Shown piece by piece: positions 11,863 to 25,300 of a stretch of 64,000 bases of DNA (position 1 is the first letter of the stretch; every line of letters starts with the position of its first letter). The stretch comes from Phoronis australis (Eukaryota; Phoronida; Phoronidae): positions 448,912 to 512,911 of the forward strand of contig NMRA01000320.1 of the NCBI GenBank assembly GCA_002633005.1, written 5' to 3'. Position numbers and translations under genes: made by a program. The notes below the pieces were generated by a model that did no database searches, was not told the origin of the DNA, and saw only the letters and a program-made list of their open reading frames with translations.

Positions 11863-13108
11863 CTACAACACAAAGATTGCAGTCAAAATTACGAGCACAG
11901 CATTGATAATGCAGGTGCATAAAATCGTCAGCGCTATGGCGGATCGAGGAGTTTGTGTCTACATGGATTTGGGCCAATGTGAAAGCAGATTAACGTGCGA
12001 GGGGATGGTTTTCCCTTGGACTAAGACACACACANNNNNNNNNNNNNNNNNNNNNNNNNNNNNNNNNNNNNNNNNNNNNNNNNNNNNNNNNNNNNNNNNN
12101 NNNNNNNNNNNNNNNNNNNNNNNNNNNNNNNNNNNNNNNNNNNNNNNNNNNNNNNNNNNNNNNNNNNNNNGTTGCTGTATTACAACGTTGTAATTGCAGT
12201 CTTGTTTGCCAGTCGTTACTAACCTGAAGGAACGCCCTCCTGTTGCCCGCCTCGGTCGCTTGTCGTCGTCGAATGGCCGACTGAATGTGGACCAGGTTTC
12301 CTCGGGGGCAGGAGACCCTCAATTTGTTACGACGGCAAATGAGCCTGTAGGAGTCTGCGAGTGGGCAAGGAAAATATGGAAGACACGTTACATAAGCATC
12401 ACAAGATGTGGCCAGAAAAATGTCTGTAAAGTATACGTGCACAACTCAAATCAAGAGTTATAATGGGGAAATTGACCTTCGAGCTTCTTAGGAGAGATTC
12501 TTACACTGCCTCATCTTTTGTATTTGGGTCCCTAGTTAGTTCTTTTTACAGGTCAGAGTCCAGGTGCAAGAATCGTTTGAAAACTTTTCCCGCATCTTTT
12601 TTGGAGCGCAACGCTTTGAAATCTGAGATTTTTGGGCATAGAGGTCTCAGAAATTGTCGAAAGGTGTCAAAATTTCGTGCAACTGCTCAAAGATTTGTGC
12701 CTGATCACAGTTTAGTTTATTTACATCAACCTCTATATTGGATGTGTTAAATACCCTTCGAGTGGTGGTGCGACCACTGACCAACCAGTAAATCAATTCT
12801 AAGAGCTTGTCACCTCAAAGTGCCATGGAGAATTCATGTCCAGGTAGCCTACTATCATATAACACATTGTTTTTCAAGACTGGACCAGAATCACGTACCG
12901 CCGTGATCACTGACCGAAACCCATTTTAAATAAAACCACACGGACAGTACGAGTTATGACTGCCCGGAGCCATTACAATATTTGCTTGAGAATTACATTC
13001 CATTACCAAGCAACTACTCACAAATGATACCAGCTTACCCGTAAACGACATCGTCCAACACACGAGTAGACATAAAACTGGAAGGGTTAACGTCGCACGC
13101 GCCATCAT
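11766..13108 (-). CDS. Putative secreted SUEL/rhamnose-binding lectin-like gene, partial
   Basis: Three splice-flanked minus-strand exons appear to belong together. Exon 13039-13108 encodes a signal peptide (two ATG codons, then a leucine-rich core ending WTMSFT). Exon 12224-12354 encodes LRVSCPRGNLVHIQSA. Exon 11766-11862 encodes CSGQKECRIP then KYMIVKYEC. The pattern S-C-P-x-G...I-x-S-A followed by C-x-G-x3-C-x-I-P...KY(L/M)-x-V-x-Y-x-C is the hallmark of SUEL/Gal-lectin domains, which bind rhamnose or galactose outside the cell. Splice phases fit (1, then 0, then 0). The usual YGR and FGDPC loop residues are absent or shortened, and a 136-base gap at 12035-12170 may hide a middle exon. The last exon ends in a donor, so more exons should lie below 11766, but I did not find them. 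Alternatives are another small Cys-rich secreted protein or a decaying lectin copy. Confidence 0.45.
12035..12170. other. Assembly gap, 136 N
   Basis: 136 unknown bases, flanked on the left by a CA dinucleotide run. It falls inside the lectin-like gene between two of its exons. Confidence 0.99.
12224..12354 (-). CDS. Lectin-like gene, exon 2
   Basis: Acceptor ACTCGCAG, donor GTTAGT, 131 bases. With exon 1 it completes an Asp codon. It carries two cysteines and the SUEL-like stretch SCPRGNLVHIQSA, then an Arg-rich RRR where the family usually has YGR. Confidence 0.45.
13039..13108 (-). CDS. Lectin-like gene, exon 1 (signal peptide)
   Basis: ATG ATG start at 13108. 23 codons plus one base, ending at the donor GTAAGC. 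The frame has an n-region with one Arg and a hydrophobic core LPVLCLLVCW, typical of a cleavable signal peptide. The exact cleavage site would depend on the next exon. Confidence 0.5.
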
Positions 13109-13798
13109 CGTCTTCCCGCGGAAAACAAGGTTCAGTACCTGAGATTGATTTTGACAGAATAGTCGACCTTAGAATTCCAAAACCACGTTTACAGCACAGA
13201 TTCTAAACTCAAGCTTTAATACGAAGACTTGAGTTTATTTTTGCACCTCCTGTCTGATCTATTTTCCAGTTCTTTGTACCCGACACACTTTTGGCCTCCT
13301 TTGCATTGTACGGTTGCAGGGGTGATAGAATATTGATGCAAGGCTGGTGGACGATTGCCGTCTCAACATTAATAATTTCTGATATTCCAGCTTTACGTCA
13401 AATGTAATCTATAATCCCTAAGTTGTTGCCACGCAAACACGATTATGAATCCATTAACTATCGTAACAAGCAAAATACTCATTTCTTCCAGGACTTCGTT
13501 AATTAAGGGGCGTTGTGATTCCGTCGTTAATTGCTTAGATGTCAATGTTGAATTTTTAATCGAAGCTTTTTGAGGTGTGCAAACGTTCATTCGATCTTTA
13601 AAGCTGAACTTCGTCCAGTTAAGCTTGTTAAAAAAGCGAAAATCAATGCCTTTATTCTGATAAAATCGATCACATGGTATTCTTTGAGGGTACAGGACTC
13701 TGTTTCAACATCGAAAGCACTCAATTTTCGAGAAAACGCTTCAGAGTGTGTAAGGAATGACAAACCCTCAAAGACGATGCATGTACGCTTTGATATGT

Positions 13799-14150
13799 AC
13801 TTGAGTTGGCAACGCACTGTGAGGGATATTATAAGCCCAGTTACTTGAGTTGGTAACGCACTGTGAGGGATATTATAAGCCCAGTTACTTGAGTTGGTAA
13901 CGCACTGTGAGGGATATTATAAGCCCAGTTATTTGAGTTGGCAACGCACTGTGAGGAATATTATAAGCCCAGTTACTTGAGTTGGTAACGCACTGTGAGG
14001 AATATTATAAGCCCAGTTATTTGAGTTGGTAACGCACTGTGAAGAATATCATAAGCCCAGTTACTTGAGTTGGTAACGCACTGTGAGGAATATTATAAGC
14101 CCAGTTACTTGAGTTGGTAACGCACTGTGAGCAATATTATAAGCCCAGTT
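13799..14150 (+). repeat. 44-bp minisatellite, 8 copies
   Basis: Eight head-to-tail copies of a 44-base unit starting ACTTGAGTTGGTAACGCACT and ending TATAAGCCCAGTT. Copies differ by a few substitutions (GGC/GGT, GAGGGA/GAGGAA). Confidence 0.95.
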
Positions 14151-15575
14151 TTAAAGGTTCAATGCCTAATTTAATTTTCGTTTCAGCCTGTTAAACAGAT
14201 TGAAATGCAACTGCAGTTGTCTTGCCAAGCGACCAGGCAACTCAAATCACAGGCAATACGTACACTGCACGAAAAGCGCGATATTCAAGCCTCTACACGA
14301 AATACTAATCCTTGAAAAACGGAAAACTCTTTGTTATCATGCATTGCTCGAGTTAAATTAACATTCTATAACTCCTATAAACACCCCTGGAAACGGGCAT
14401 TAATTATCAAGCGTTATGAAAACGCCTTGAATATTATTACAGTATTTTTATGCGTCGAATTCGCAAATTTTATTGTTAGCGAACTCAGATATTCTTGTCA
14501 GTAATGTACAAAGAATTATATAAAGGTAAGCAATCGTATGATCCCGCTTTGACGAGAGCAAAAAAACTACTTCAGTTTTCGGATGAGTGGTCTTTAGGCA
14601 GCTAAACAGGGCGAATCGAAACTTTAACACAAGTTAAACCCTTCGTCTACTACAGGGAATATATGAACTATAGGTCCAGCAATACATACACGGATTATTT
14701 ATATTCGTACATGTATATATTGGTTTTCAAAGTTATGAATCCTGTATAATAGGTAAGCCTCAGTGTCTACTAAGAAACCGATTTGCCGCGATTAAAAACC
14801 GACTACCGTGTTGCCATACGATACTATTCATGTGTACTTTTGCTATGGCAGTTTATTCCAAGGCATGTGAACTGGGTTCTGCTCCCGTTACAAAGTTCGT
14901 CACAAAATGCCTTGGACCCTATCCATACACTGACTGTTTTATCAATATTAGGATTCAAGTGAGAATACTTTGCCAACTGGTAGAGAAACTCAAGTCATCA
15001 TTTTGAAGAGCGCACCACTAATCATCTAGAAAGAGTATGGTATCATCTGCATATTGAATAATTTTATAAATTTGTATTCTAAAGAACTCACTTTTACGTC
15101 GCATTTTCTCAACTAAGATGTCATAATTTCAGCACTTAAGAAAAAGATATGATGCAGTTATAATAAATGTTCAACTAGTTGCATGTAAATCCAGACTGGA
15201 AGACAAAAAGTTGAACACTTTCGTTGAATTGTAAACCAACGAATACTCCCGGCGCACTTTAAATAAAGTAGAAGTTGGAAATACAATTTGGCCAATTCTG
15301 CTTTCATAAAAATGTGAGTAACGTTTTGCTATTATAATTTAGATAAATCCACATTTTGTTTCTAGTTTTTACGGATGCCTCATATCACATCAACTGAAGC
15401 GTTTTTGTGAAAATTCAAGTTCGGACACAAGGGTAAAACTGCAAAGCTCTTTCACCAAAACGCGTTTTTTCAGACATTATGGACTATTTTTTGCCACTTC
15501 AATTTACAAAAACTAAAGGAATGAAAAGCAACCAGACGATTAAATGCACAAAACAGAGAAATGTTGTTGCCTGTC
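14151..15575. other. Non-coding stretch, no gene recognised
   Basis: Between the minisatellite and the presumed 3' end of the ITFG1 gene. AT-rich, with no exon-like frame and no repeat that I could define. Confidence 0.4.
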
Positions 15576-15581
15576 TTTATT
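15576..15581 (-). terminator. Possible poly(A) signal of ITFG1
   Basis: AATAAA on the minus strand about 700 bases beyond the ITFG1 stop codon. It is a plausible 3' end, but the signal is short and not unique. Confidence 0.3.
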
Positions 15582-16277
15582 TGCGGCTTTAGAAAAAGGC
15601 ACAGAAGTTTCACCGAGTTGCTCTTGGCAAGATAGTGACAAACCAGCACTTTGAAAGAATTTGATCCTCAGGGCAGCATCCACCCAGTAAACTTAAAGGA
15701 AATCCAATGAGTTTTGTTTTTGATCAGAATGCATGCAAAGAGAAAAATAAGATTTCATTTTCTCCATAAATTATGGAATTCACCAACAGCAATTACAGAG
15801 ATATATACATCTTAAAAGCAATAGCCACAATATGGTTGATAGAGTACACAACATTAACGTACAATAACCATGAATGACATTAATCCTTGATAAACACAAA
15901 TGATTGATGACTCATACATCTGAATGACCCCTGACCTTGACCACTTGTTGGTTCCAAGTTGATCTCATTAAAGAACAGTAGGCTTCATTACACACAATAG
16001 AAAACGAGGCTAGTGAAAATCCTCTAATAAATAATAACAGCTTAGCTCAACTCTGAGAGTAATACAATCCTAGGCTCAACTGTAGTTTTTGAAAACAGCT
16101 CCTGGAACTCATTTTTCACATTTTCTGTAGTATTTCTGAACAGTCAAATTTCATTGCCCACCACGATTGTGAATACGAATACAGAACCGTAAGTACTGTA
16201 GCCTAGCCACCAGAGGGCGCCAGGAATGGAAGGCTAATAAATGAATAAAACATTGATTAACAACATAAAATATACTT

Positions 16278-16337
16278 CTACATTGCATCAAAATGGAACT
16301 TGTGAGCATCTTGCCTCTTCTCCATTTTATCCTCTCT
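16278..16337 (-). CDS. ITFG1: ITFG1 exon 16 (stop)
   Basis: Acceptor TGTTTCAG, 19 codons then TAG. The tail DKMEKRQDAHKFHFDAM differs from the human C-terminus mainly by conservative changes. Confidence 0.95.
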   Translation of the reverse strand, partial: REDKMEKRQDAHKFHFDAM

Positions 16338-19300
16338 CTGAAACAAACCAACAAAAACAGTGTTACTGGGCTGAATCAAATAAATTAACGCGCCCATCTT
16401 ACCTTGTGAAAAAATAGAGCTGTGTCATTTAAACAAGAGCAACGGAGAAGCTTACTAGTACACTGCAAATGGTACGTTTCTAGGGGTATTTATGTTTTGT
16501 GTAAAGGTACAAGGAGACAACAGTTTGACCACCAGAGGTAGCTGCAGTAGTCAGAATTGAGGAAATCCAATCAAAAATATTAGAAATAAACATTTTTCAA
16601 CATTTGTAGACAAAGAAATAAAACATGCCACAACGGGACACAGCACTAGGCATCCAAAAAATTAGAGGTCTAGTCTACTTCTGTCCATAAAAAGACAACC
16701 AATGGGTTTGGAAGAGCAGATAGACACCAAATGACATAATGTGCAAAGCACTTGCTAGAATCTGCTCAAAACTCAAACCTGCCAATATCTCCAAAGTGGA
16801 ATGATCACTAGAGGATGATGCAGAAGTCAAGTCATGCAGAACACTGCACATATAATTTCAAGCACATCATCCATGTCGCTGAGACGCTTTGAAGAAATTT
16901 GGACCAGCAGTACCAACGAATGTTTCCCATTTTTGCAAAAATAAAGAAAATCTCACCTTTTCTTTCCAGTGGAGTAGTCCAACAATCAAGGCTATAAAAG
17001 CGCACGTTCCCAGCAATGCAATGCCTGTGAGAAGCATCAGCCGACTGGGAATGACAAACAGCTTGTTCGTCCACCTAATTGACAAAGGCAATTAAATATC
17101 ATCACTAATTTGTTTGCACCATAAAAATTCTTCAATTTGGGACAAAAAGTAATTGCTAAAATTTCCAATTTTAAGACTTTCTAATTTGCCGCACGTGCTC
17201 AAAATTCCCCCAAGAGTAATTTAAGGACATTCGCACAGTAAAATCCATGACAGGAATTCTTCCAGTGGTAAGTACTTAGCTGAGAAATTTGACAAAATGA
17301 AATTCAGTTTGCATATTAATCATTTACTTTGAGAGATCTTTAATTCTGAATAGGCACCATTTTCAGTCACCCAGTTGAGGTACATAATAACGAAACTGAA
17401 TCATTTACTGGACAACGGGACTGGCGGTTAGTGTGGTAGGCTTCATGTGGTGGCTTCAATGTCAGTAAGCATGCAGCACTTAATTCACAGCATTTGAATG
17501 AATTTTCTGCTGTTCTGCGGGTTCAAAATTAGCGCCAGTTTGCCAATTATGTTTGAATGCTGAATAAACAGAGCTCAACTTAAAGGAAATTACAAACTGA
17601 TCAAGATGAATTTCACATGTTCCCGTTGTCTAGAACTATTTCCCTTTAAGGACACTTTTCCCAGATTAGCGTTCACAGTTTCATCATGCTTAGTTCAGCA
17701 CTAAAGTCCATGTACCGTCAGTATCTTCACTGATGATATCCCCAGCTTTCAAAGCAAAAGGTTGTTCACAGCCTGAGTGTCAGATTGTGATGTCAACCTC
17801 TTCAACTAAAGTTCAGCACACTCCAAATGACAGACAAACGCACAGTACTACGACAAAATAACACATTACACAAGAGTCCAATAGTTCACCTACTTGCCAC
17901 CTAAATACCCCAAACTAAGATCCTAGCCCAAAAGCATCCATCATGTAAACATAAATTCTGTGATCCACATCAGGTAGCTAATACTTGTACAGAAACCCTT
18001 AAAAGGATGTTAAAACCTGTTTAGGTTAATAAAGGGATAATAACTACAGCGATACTGCTAAAGTCCTTTCAAGCAAAATAAAATTTCGTAACCCTTGCAC
18101 ATCCTTAAAAGCTTTTGAGAGAGTTTGAAAACTATTTTCAAGTTTGGTAAATGGACAATTAGCATGCCTGACAAGTTGGGTATTGGATGTGGAGAAAGGT
18201 CATCAATCTCAAACCTCAGGAAGAAATTAATAAGTTTTCTCTCATGGGATATAATAATAGCTCAACATGAGGTTAGAAAGTTTTGGATGAAACCACCACA
18301 ACAGGTTTTACTGTCCTTGTAGTCAAGATTACAATGAGTGCCAGTTCATATTTTGTTTAGACTGTAACTGCTTACTTCTGAGGCTGATCAGGGGGGTAGG
18401 GATACACCACCAGCTGTGAGTTGGGAATGATGAGTGTCCATTGATGAGAGCGGCTAGTCTGAAAAATATGGTGGTGTAATGAATACACGGGTCTTATAAT
18501 GAACACACGGGTCTTGTAATGAACACACGGGTCCTGTAATGAACACACGGGTCTTGTTATGAACACACGGGTCTTGTAATGAACACACGGGTCTTGTAAT
18601 GAACACACGGGTCTTGTAATGAACACACGGGTCTTGTAATGNCCATGTGCCGTCAGTATCTTCACTGATGATATCCCCAGCTTTCAAAGCAAAAGGTTGT
18701 TCACAGCCTGAGTGTCAGATTGTGATGTCAGCCTCTTCAACTAAAGATCAACACATTCCAAATCACAGACAACCACATAGTACTACGACAAAATAACACA
18801 TTACACAACAGTCCAATAGTTCACCTACTTGCCATCTAAATACCCCAAACTAAGATCCTAGCCCAAAAGCATCATCATGCAAACATAAATTCTGAGAACC
18901 ACATCAGGTAGCTAATACTTGTACAGAAACCCTTAAAAGGATGTTAAAACCTGTTTAGGTCAATAAAGGGATACTAACTACAGCGATACTGCTAAAGTCC
19001 TTTCAAGCAAAATAAAATTCTGTAACCCTTGCACATCCTTAAAAGCTTTAGAGAGAGTTTGAAAACTATTTTCAAGTTTGGTAAATGGACAATTAGCATG
19101 CCTGACATGTTGGGTATTGGATGTGGAGAAAGGTCATCAATCTCAAACCTCAGGAAGACATTAATAAGTTATCTCTCATGGGATATAATAATAGCTTAAC
19201 ATGAGGTTAGAAAGTTTTGGATGAAACCACCACAACAGGTTTTATTGTTCTTGAAGTTAAGGCTACAGTGAGTGCCAGTTCATATTTTGTTTAGACTGTA

Positions 19301-22300
19301 ACTGCTTACTTCTGAGGCTGATCAGGGGGGTAGGGATACACCACCAGCTGTGAGTTGGGAATGATGAGTGTCCATTGATGAGAGCGGCTAGTCTGAAAAA
19401 TATGGTGGTGTAATGAATACACGGGTCTTATAATGAACACACGGGTCTTGTAATGAACACACGGGTCTTGTAATGAACACACGGGTCTTGTTATGAACAC
19501 ACGGGTCTTGTAATGTCCCACATATCATCATTTCATTGTTGTGTGAAAGCAGCATATTGTGTGTCAGAAATTTTGTCAGTATTTGCGTATTTATAGCATG
19601 CATAAAGTTGAATAAACTAAGTGATAACAACACTGGATTAGCTTAAGCCACATATTAAGTATCATGTTAAGCCACAATCGGCTTTATCCAATTGAAACAG
19701 CCATGTCTAACAAGCAACCTTTAGATCCACTGTGTAGCATGCTTTCAATTACTCAAATAGCTACTTAAGTAGATCTGTATATATGGTAAAAATTGAAGTA
19801 TAATTTTCTTGATTTTCATAAACACAAACCTTTTGACTGGGTATACCAACACGCATCGTGTCGACAAAGTTGGGTGTTTTGCCTAGACCAAAATCGACAT
19901 AAGGGAGCTGGAGAGCAAAATGGGCAGTTTTGGACAGCTGAGTATCTGCAAATAAAAACGGACAAGAATGCCCACATTCACAATGCTGTCTTAACACAGA
20001 GGGTACTACAAAATCTCAATGTTTTTACAGCTACTTTTAACATTATTTACCAAACTTCTAAACACTGAGTGGCTGTAAACCTGGGACAACACAGAAGTAA
20101 TTACATGTATCAGCAGCAGTCACATACAAATAGGTCTTCTTTATCGCACCATATTTGCATCAGCTGTTCATCATCAGCAACAACTTCTGCCTTGCGCTAG
20201 TTGCCGGACATGTATGTGTAGACTCTCCAATTTAAGTGGGGCAAGTTGTCCTAGAGCGAGTTGTTCTAGGGTAGACTGCATGTGGACATAATGTGCACCC
20301 TATGAGTTGTCCTAGAGCGAGTTGTTCTAGGGTAGACTGCATGTGGACATAATCTGCACCCTATGAGTTGTCCTAGAGCGAGTTGTTCTAGGGTAGACTG
20401 CATGTGGACATAATATGTACCCTATGAGTTCAATGGTCTTACCGCAGCTCATCTCTAAGTTTCCCTCCAGTGTGGTAGTGTTGTAACAGACAGCAGCACC
20501 AGCCGTGACAAGTCCATAGTCCTACAACAGATGAACATGGGAGAGCCACATTTAATAACATCACTTCAGGCTTTCATTGGAGTCGAGAGTACTTCAGTAA
20601 ATCTACCGAAAGATCTGACACTGATGAACACACCCTTGTCAAGCTTTATTCATGAAATCTCTGAGTAAAACTTGACAATGGTGGATGTTTTACTGTCGAA
20701 ACATGTCGCTACATTTTACAAATGTTGTTGTCTTTATTCAAATTTCAGCAAATCTGTTCTTTGTCATGGTAATAAATTCAGTTTATTAGCATGACAAATA
20801 ATATTTTTTTCAATCACCTCTCAATAGGTGCGACACCTGCTGAGTCTTGTTCAACATGAGGACATAACATTGTGAGTGGTGCAGCCATGACCATTTAGTT
20901 GAGAGACCATTACATGAGCCAGTGCGCCACCTAGCTGCTGCTAAAGCCATAAGTGCCCGATCACGTCTGATTTTATAGCAAGAGTGCTTAAAATCCAACC
21001 CCAGGAGTGGCTGCTCCTTCAAAATCACATAATCACACCAGAATTAGTTTTGTTGATGTCAAAAATGCTAACTTAAGAATTAGACAGCTTAGCATTACAA
21101 AACTGATCTTAACAGCTGTGAGAAACTGAACTCATAAGTTGGAATTTCCAGTTGGTCCTTTCATGGAACAAAAGTAGTAAAGCTGTCAGTCAAATGGAAA
21201 AAGGCGGGCCTTCATGATCAAATTGCAAAAAGATAGAAGTTTAGCGTATGATGAGGCCAACATAGAAGTTGGGGTTCTATCCAGAATTTGCACTTCTGCG
21301 TGAAACATTTGAAAAACTCTAAGGAGCAAATTTTCAAAAAATTTTGTGCGTTACAGAAAGGTAGACACTGACATGCACTGTACACTATTAATTTCTGAAA
21401 AGTAAAAAATGGACAGAAATCATGAATAACACCACTTTAAGACGTAAACAAGAAAACTGACGACGTGTATAACTGAAACTTAGGTGCATGCGTCAATATG
21501 CGAAACGCTTCACTAAAACACTTTCTGTGAAAATATCCATAACTATTGCAAGTGCCTAAATACATCCATATATGGTATACTTGGTACTTAGCAATCTTGG
21601 ATGCACACAGGCACAAGTATAAGAAGCATTTATATGGAGAAATATTAATGAATGTTAATGGCAGGGCGTTTTATTTACAATACTTACACAGGTCGATGAC
21701 TCTGTGCACAAACTGGACAGCACTGAAAGTCAATAACGAAACAAGGTTACCAAAAATAGGAACGCACAATGTGCATCACAAAAAATATATGAATCATCGA
21801 AAAGAATTTTTCCATTAAGTAAACAATAATCACAAAAACAACTTCTGGTGATTTTGATATTAAACCATGGAGAAACATGTTTTAAAGGTAAAACTTGTAC
21901 TGACTTGCTTATATTTAAGTCAGATTTTAATGAAAATGTTACTGACAATATACTTTGCTACATGAAGTTGTTTCATTATTAATCTAAATGAGCCTATAAA
22001 ATCACAACTTTGAACCAAAGAGAATTTTTTTCAGGAGAACAGGTTTCAGTTGAATTTATGGGTTTATCAAAATGTAAAAGCTGTCTCTCAGCAGAACAAA
22101 TTCAAAAATAATTTCAAGCTAAGAGCAAGATAACTTATGAACATGTTTAAGAGCACTCAAATAGAATATGATACGAACCATTACTTACTGCATTTGAAAG
22201 ACACCTTACATGAACTGTCAATGTTTTATAAGAAGGATGCACAAGTCATTTAGATTTTTCACTTAAAAACACTTGCCCAAAGCTTTAATAAAGCAGTTGT

Positions 22301-25300
22301 CCTTGGCAACATCATTCCTAAATGCCAGCAAGTTAAATTTTCCATCTTGTTTTGTCACTATCAGGATATCCATGGTGCCCTGAAAAAAGATTAAGAAAAG
22401 ACTTTACTTCCTAAAAACAAATGAAAAATAGATGTTTTATGCGTTATTCACCACTTGTGATTTCACAAAGAATTTATAGCCACTGGCACAGATATATTGC
22501 AGAAGCTGCCCTCTGTTTGAATTCATCTTCACTATACTCCTCTCCCAAATGAAAGTTTTAAAATTACGAAAGGCCTTTATAATTCTATTAAAAAGAGAGA
22601 CGCAGCAAAGCAACAAAGTAAGACAAAAATAAGGTAACATTACATCCACCTAATGTGCAAGTATCATTACTCAAAATAACGTCACCAATCATACATCACA
22701 AGAACAACTCCAGTGACATCTGTAGGAAAAAAACAACACCTACATCTTCACCAATGTCATAGAATGTGGCCAGAACTGGATGTTCCGTCTTGTTCAGGGC
22801 AGTTTCCCACAAAATGTGGAATGTCCGGCCGAATGTAGGACACTTCTTGACACCAGGGGCACATGGCACATTTTCTAATAAAACAACTTGGTGGCTCAAT
22901 GATCTGGAATAAGATATTTACAAAAATTTGACGAGATGAAACGATACTGATTGGCCAAGAAAAACCTTCAATATTGGTTCAGATCTACACTCATTGTAAA
23001 GAGCCCTGTACACAACAATAGACTTAAAGCAGACTCGTCTCCCTAATGAATGAACATATTAAGCAAAATTAGCAGAAGCCGCTCACAAATAAAATTTCTC
23101 CAAATTTATCAAGCTGTGGCTTAAAATTTCATATATTTACACAACACTTTACATCTAAAGCAAGGCACCACTTAAATGAAGTTGTTTATCGTTTCCTTTA
23201 GAAAAATAAAAATAGTTCAACCAAAACCCATGCTGATGCATCATTATAATTTGCACATAAGTGGAGATATCAAACTCATACTTGTCACTGTTCACTGTAT
23301 ACAACACGGTAAGAGCATCCGGATAACTATCCTGGTTGAAATCTCCCACCCAAAGTTGTAGCGGCTGTGTCAGTTCCTGATTGACACTCTTATCCGGGGG
23401 TGTGAACCTCCAGACAGTGCCACCATTGGACAGCTTGACTGGAATTGTCTGCCACTGTAAACGCAACATCATAATCATAACGGTTAAAAGGAAAATGCAG
23501 ATCACGTCGAATGAAAGATTTTAAGAAATACTTTGACAAAGTTGAATATATTTGTCTCAGGGTCAGTATTTTACGCAATTACCTTGTCTCTCTACCTTTA
23601 GTAACTGAGCTCGTTTATTTTTAAATATTTTTTTAAAATGTGTACAGCTTCAGAAATCGTTTTCCCATTGTAACCCAGTTGCCATACATTCACCAGTACG
23701 ACCAAGCTCAGAAGAGCAGGATACAATGGGCTTAGTGGACAATGTTTTCTCTTTATCAAGGGACATGAATATTAGGCTCCTATTTTGTGATTCCTTTTAT
23801 CGAAAATTTAGCGAACATATCTTAGGTTACCTTGTTATTTGAGTACAGATGCAGCTGACTGTTGCTACAATCTTCATCAGTGCAAGATGGGAGGAGTATA
23901 TCAACTTGACCATCAGAATCTGAAAAGCCCATAACATTTCAGGATTTCTGTTACAAAACCCAATAACTTTTCTGGCCAACATGGAGAGTCAGTAGACAAA
24001 GTGCGAAACTAATGCCCTAGTAACAAGTGCTGAGGCGCTGTTCTTCAATTTTAGACTGACATAATTTTTTGACATTTTTACCTAAAGCAGCAAATAAACT
24101 CACCTTCCATCACAGATTGACAAATTATGATTTAAATAAATTACCGGTACGCAATAAGTCTCAAACTGTTTTTAAGTCAAATTGGATGCAATTTCAGGTT
24201 TGACACTAGTCTGTGCTGGTTGGCTTGTCACATAATAAGTGTTTCTAGCTGCTTTCATGGAATACGCTACCTTCATTACCAAGTGTGTACTTTCTCCAGT
24301 AACTTTTTGAATATTAATGGTATACTCAAAAACTATATTTCTAAAATCCTTGATGACCATAGAATCTTATGTGCAGGAAACCACTACCCAGATGTTCATA
24401 ATCTTATGATTTCAAGATAGTGTGACAAAAATCTGTTTCTGGAAAAAACATCAATCATCGTGAAAAATCTTGATCTATACATTTTCCAACATGAATGTTT
24501 TTGCCAAAAATTTGCTAATTCTGTTTCTTTAAATTAGCTACAAAAGAATGCATGGGATTATCTTTTAAGGACTTTAAGCACAAACGCACTACTGTCAAAA
24601 ATTAAGACTTCCGTCTTTTTCAATTAATCTTGAGGTCTTCACTTTTAACAGCAGAGTTATCAGGCAAAGAGGCTTTAAAAGAAAACCCCATGCATGCTTT
24701 TGTTTCAAGTGAACAAATTCAGGTTTGTGGAAATAATGACAATCTTCGGAAAAAATCTAAATTTTTTTGGAAAAAAAATAATCACATGATTATGAACGTC
24801 TGGGCATTATTTTTGTGCACATAATGAGACTCTGTGACCACCAAGGAAATATAGTTTTATGGGTCTACTATTGATACTTAAACGCTTCAGAAGCACTTTG
24901 CTCCTCCATAATGAAGATGAATATTTAGTAAAACGTTGATCCTGTGACCAGGAAGATCATTTTCAATAGACACCCGCTGAAAAAGTCTACACAGTCAGCC
25001 TTCTGCGGCAATAAGTCATGTCTCCAAACGAACTGTCCCAACTTACAGCAAAGGCATCGATTTTGACCTTGATGCATCAGGCACCAAAATACGCCTTTAC
25101 AGATTATGATGAACATATTTTGATGCACCAAAATTGCAACAGCAAACAATGCTGGTATTAAGGAGAAAAACGACTCGTGACAGTAACTAAAATATTTTTA
25201 AATATAAACAGTGTAGAAAATGGATTGGGGATCTCCCAAGAACGTGCAGCATTGTGGGTAAACAGCAAGGTCCAGATTTCATTTTGCAATTTGATTAATA

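Larger units (their letters stand above)
17708..18641 (+). repeat. Direct duplication at N 18642, left copy
   Basis: Matches 18643-19515 closely, starting CCATGTACCGTCAGTATCTT and ending exactly at the single N. Contains ITFG1 exon 14 and a 20-bp minisatellite (nine copies here, five in the other). Confidence 0.95.

Noticed and set aside
11774-12442. Two ORFs of 139 and 150 codons
   Set aside because: Both run through the 136-N gap, which contributes only unknown residues. The lectin-like exons replace the minus-strand one.
18372-18687. Long minus-strand ORFs rich in repeated CVHYKTRVFITRP
   Set aside because: They are the 20-bp minisatellite read through in frame; 20 bases per unit cycles all three frames, and the flank is ITFG1 exon 14 in another frame.
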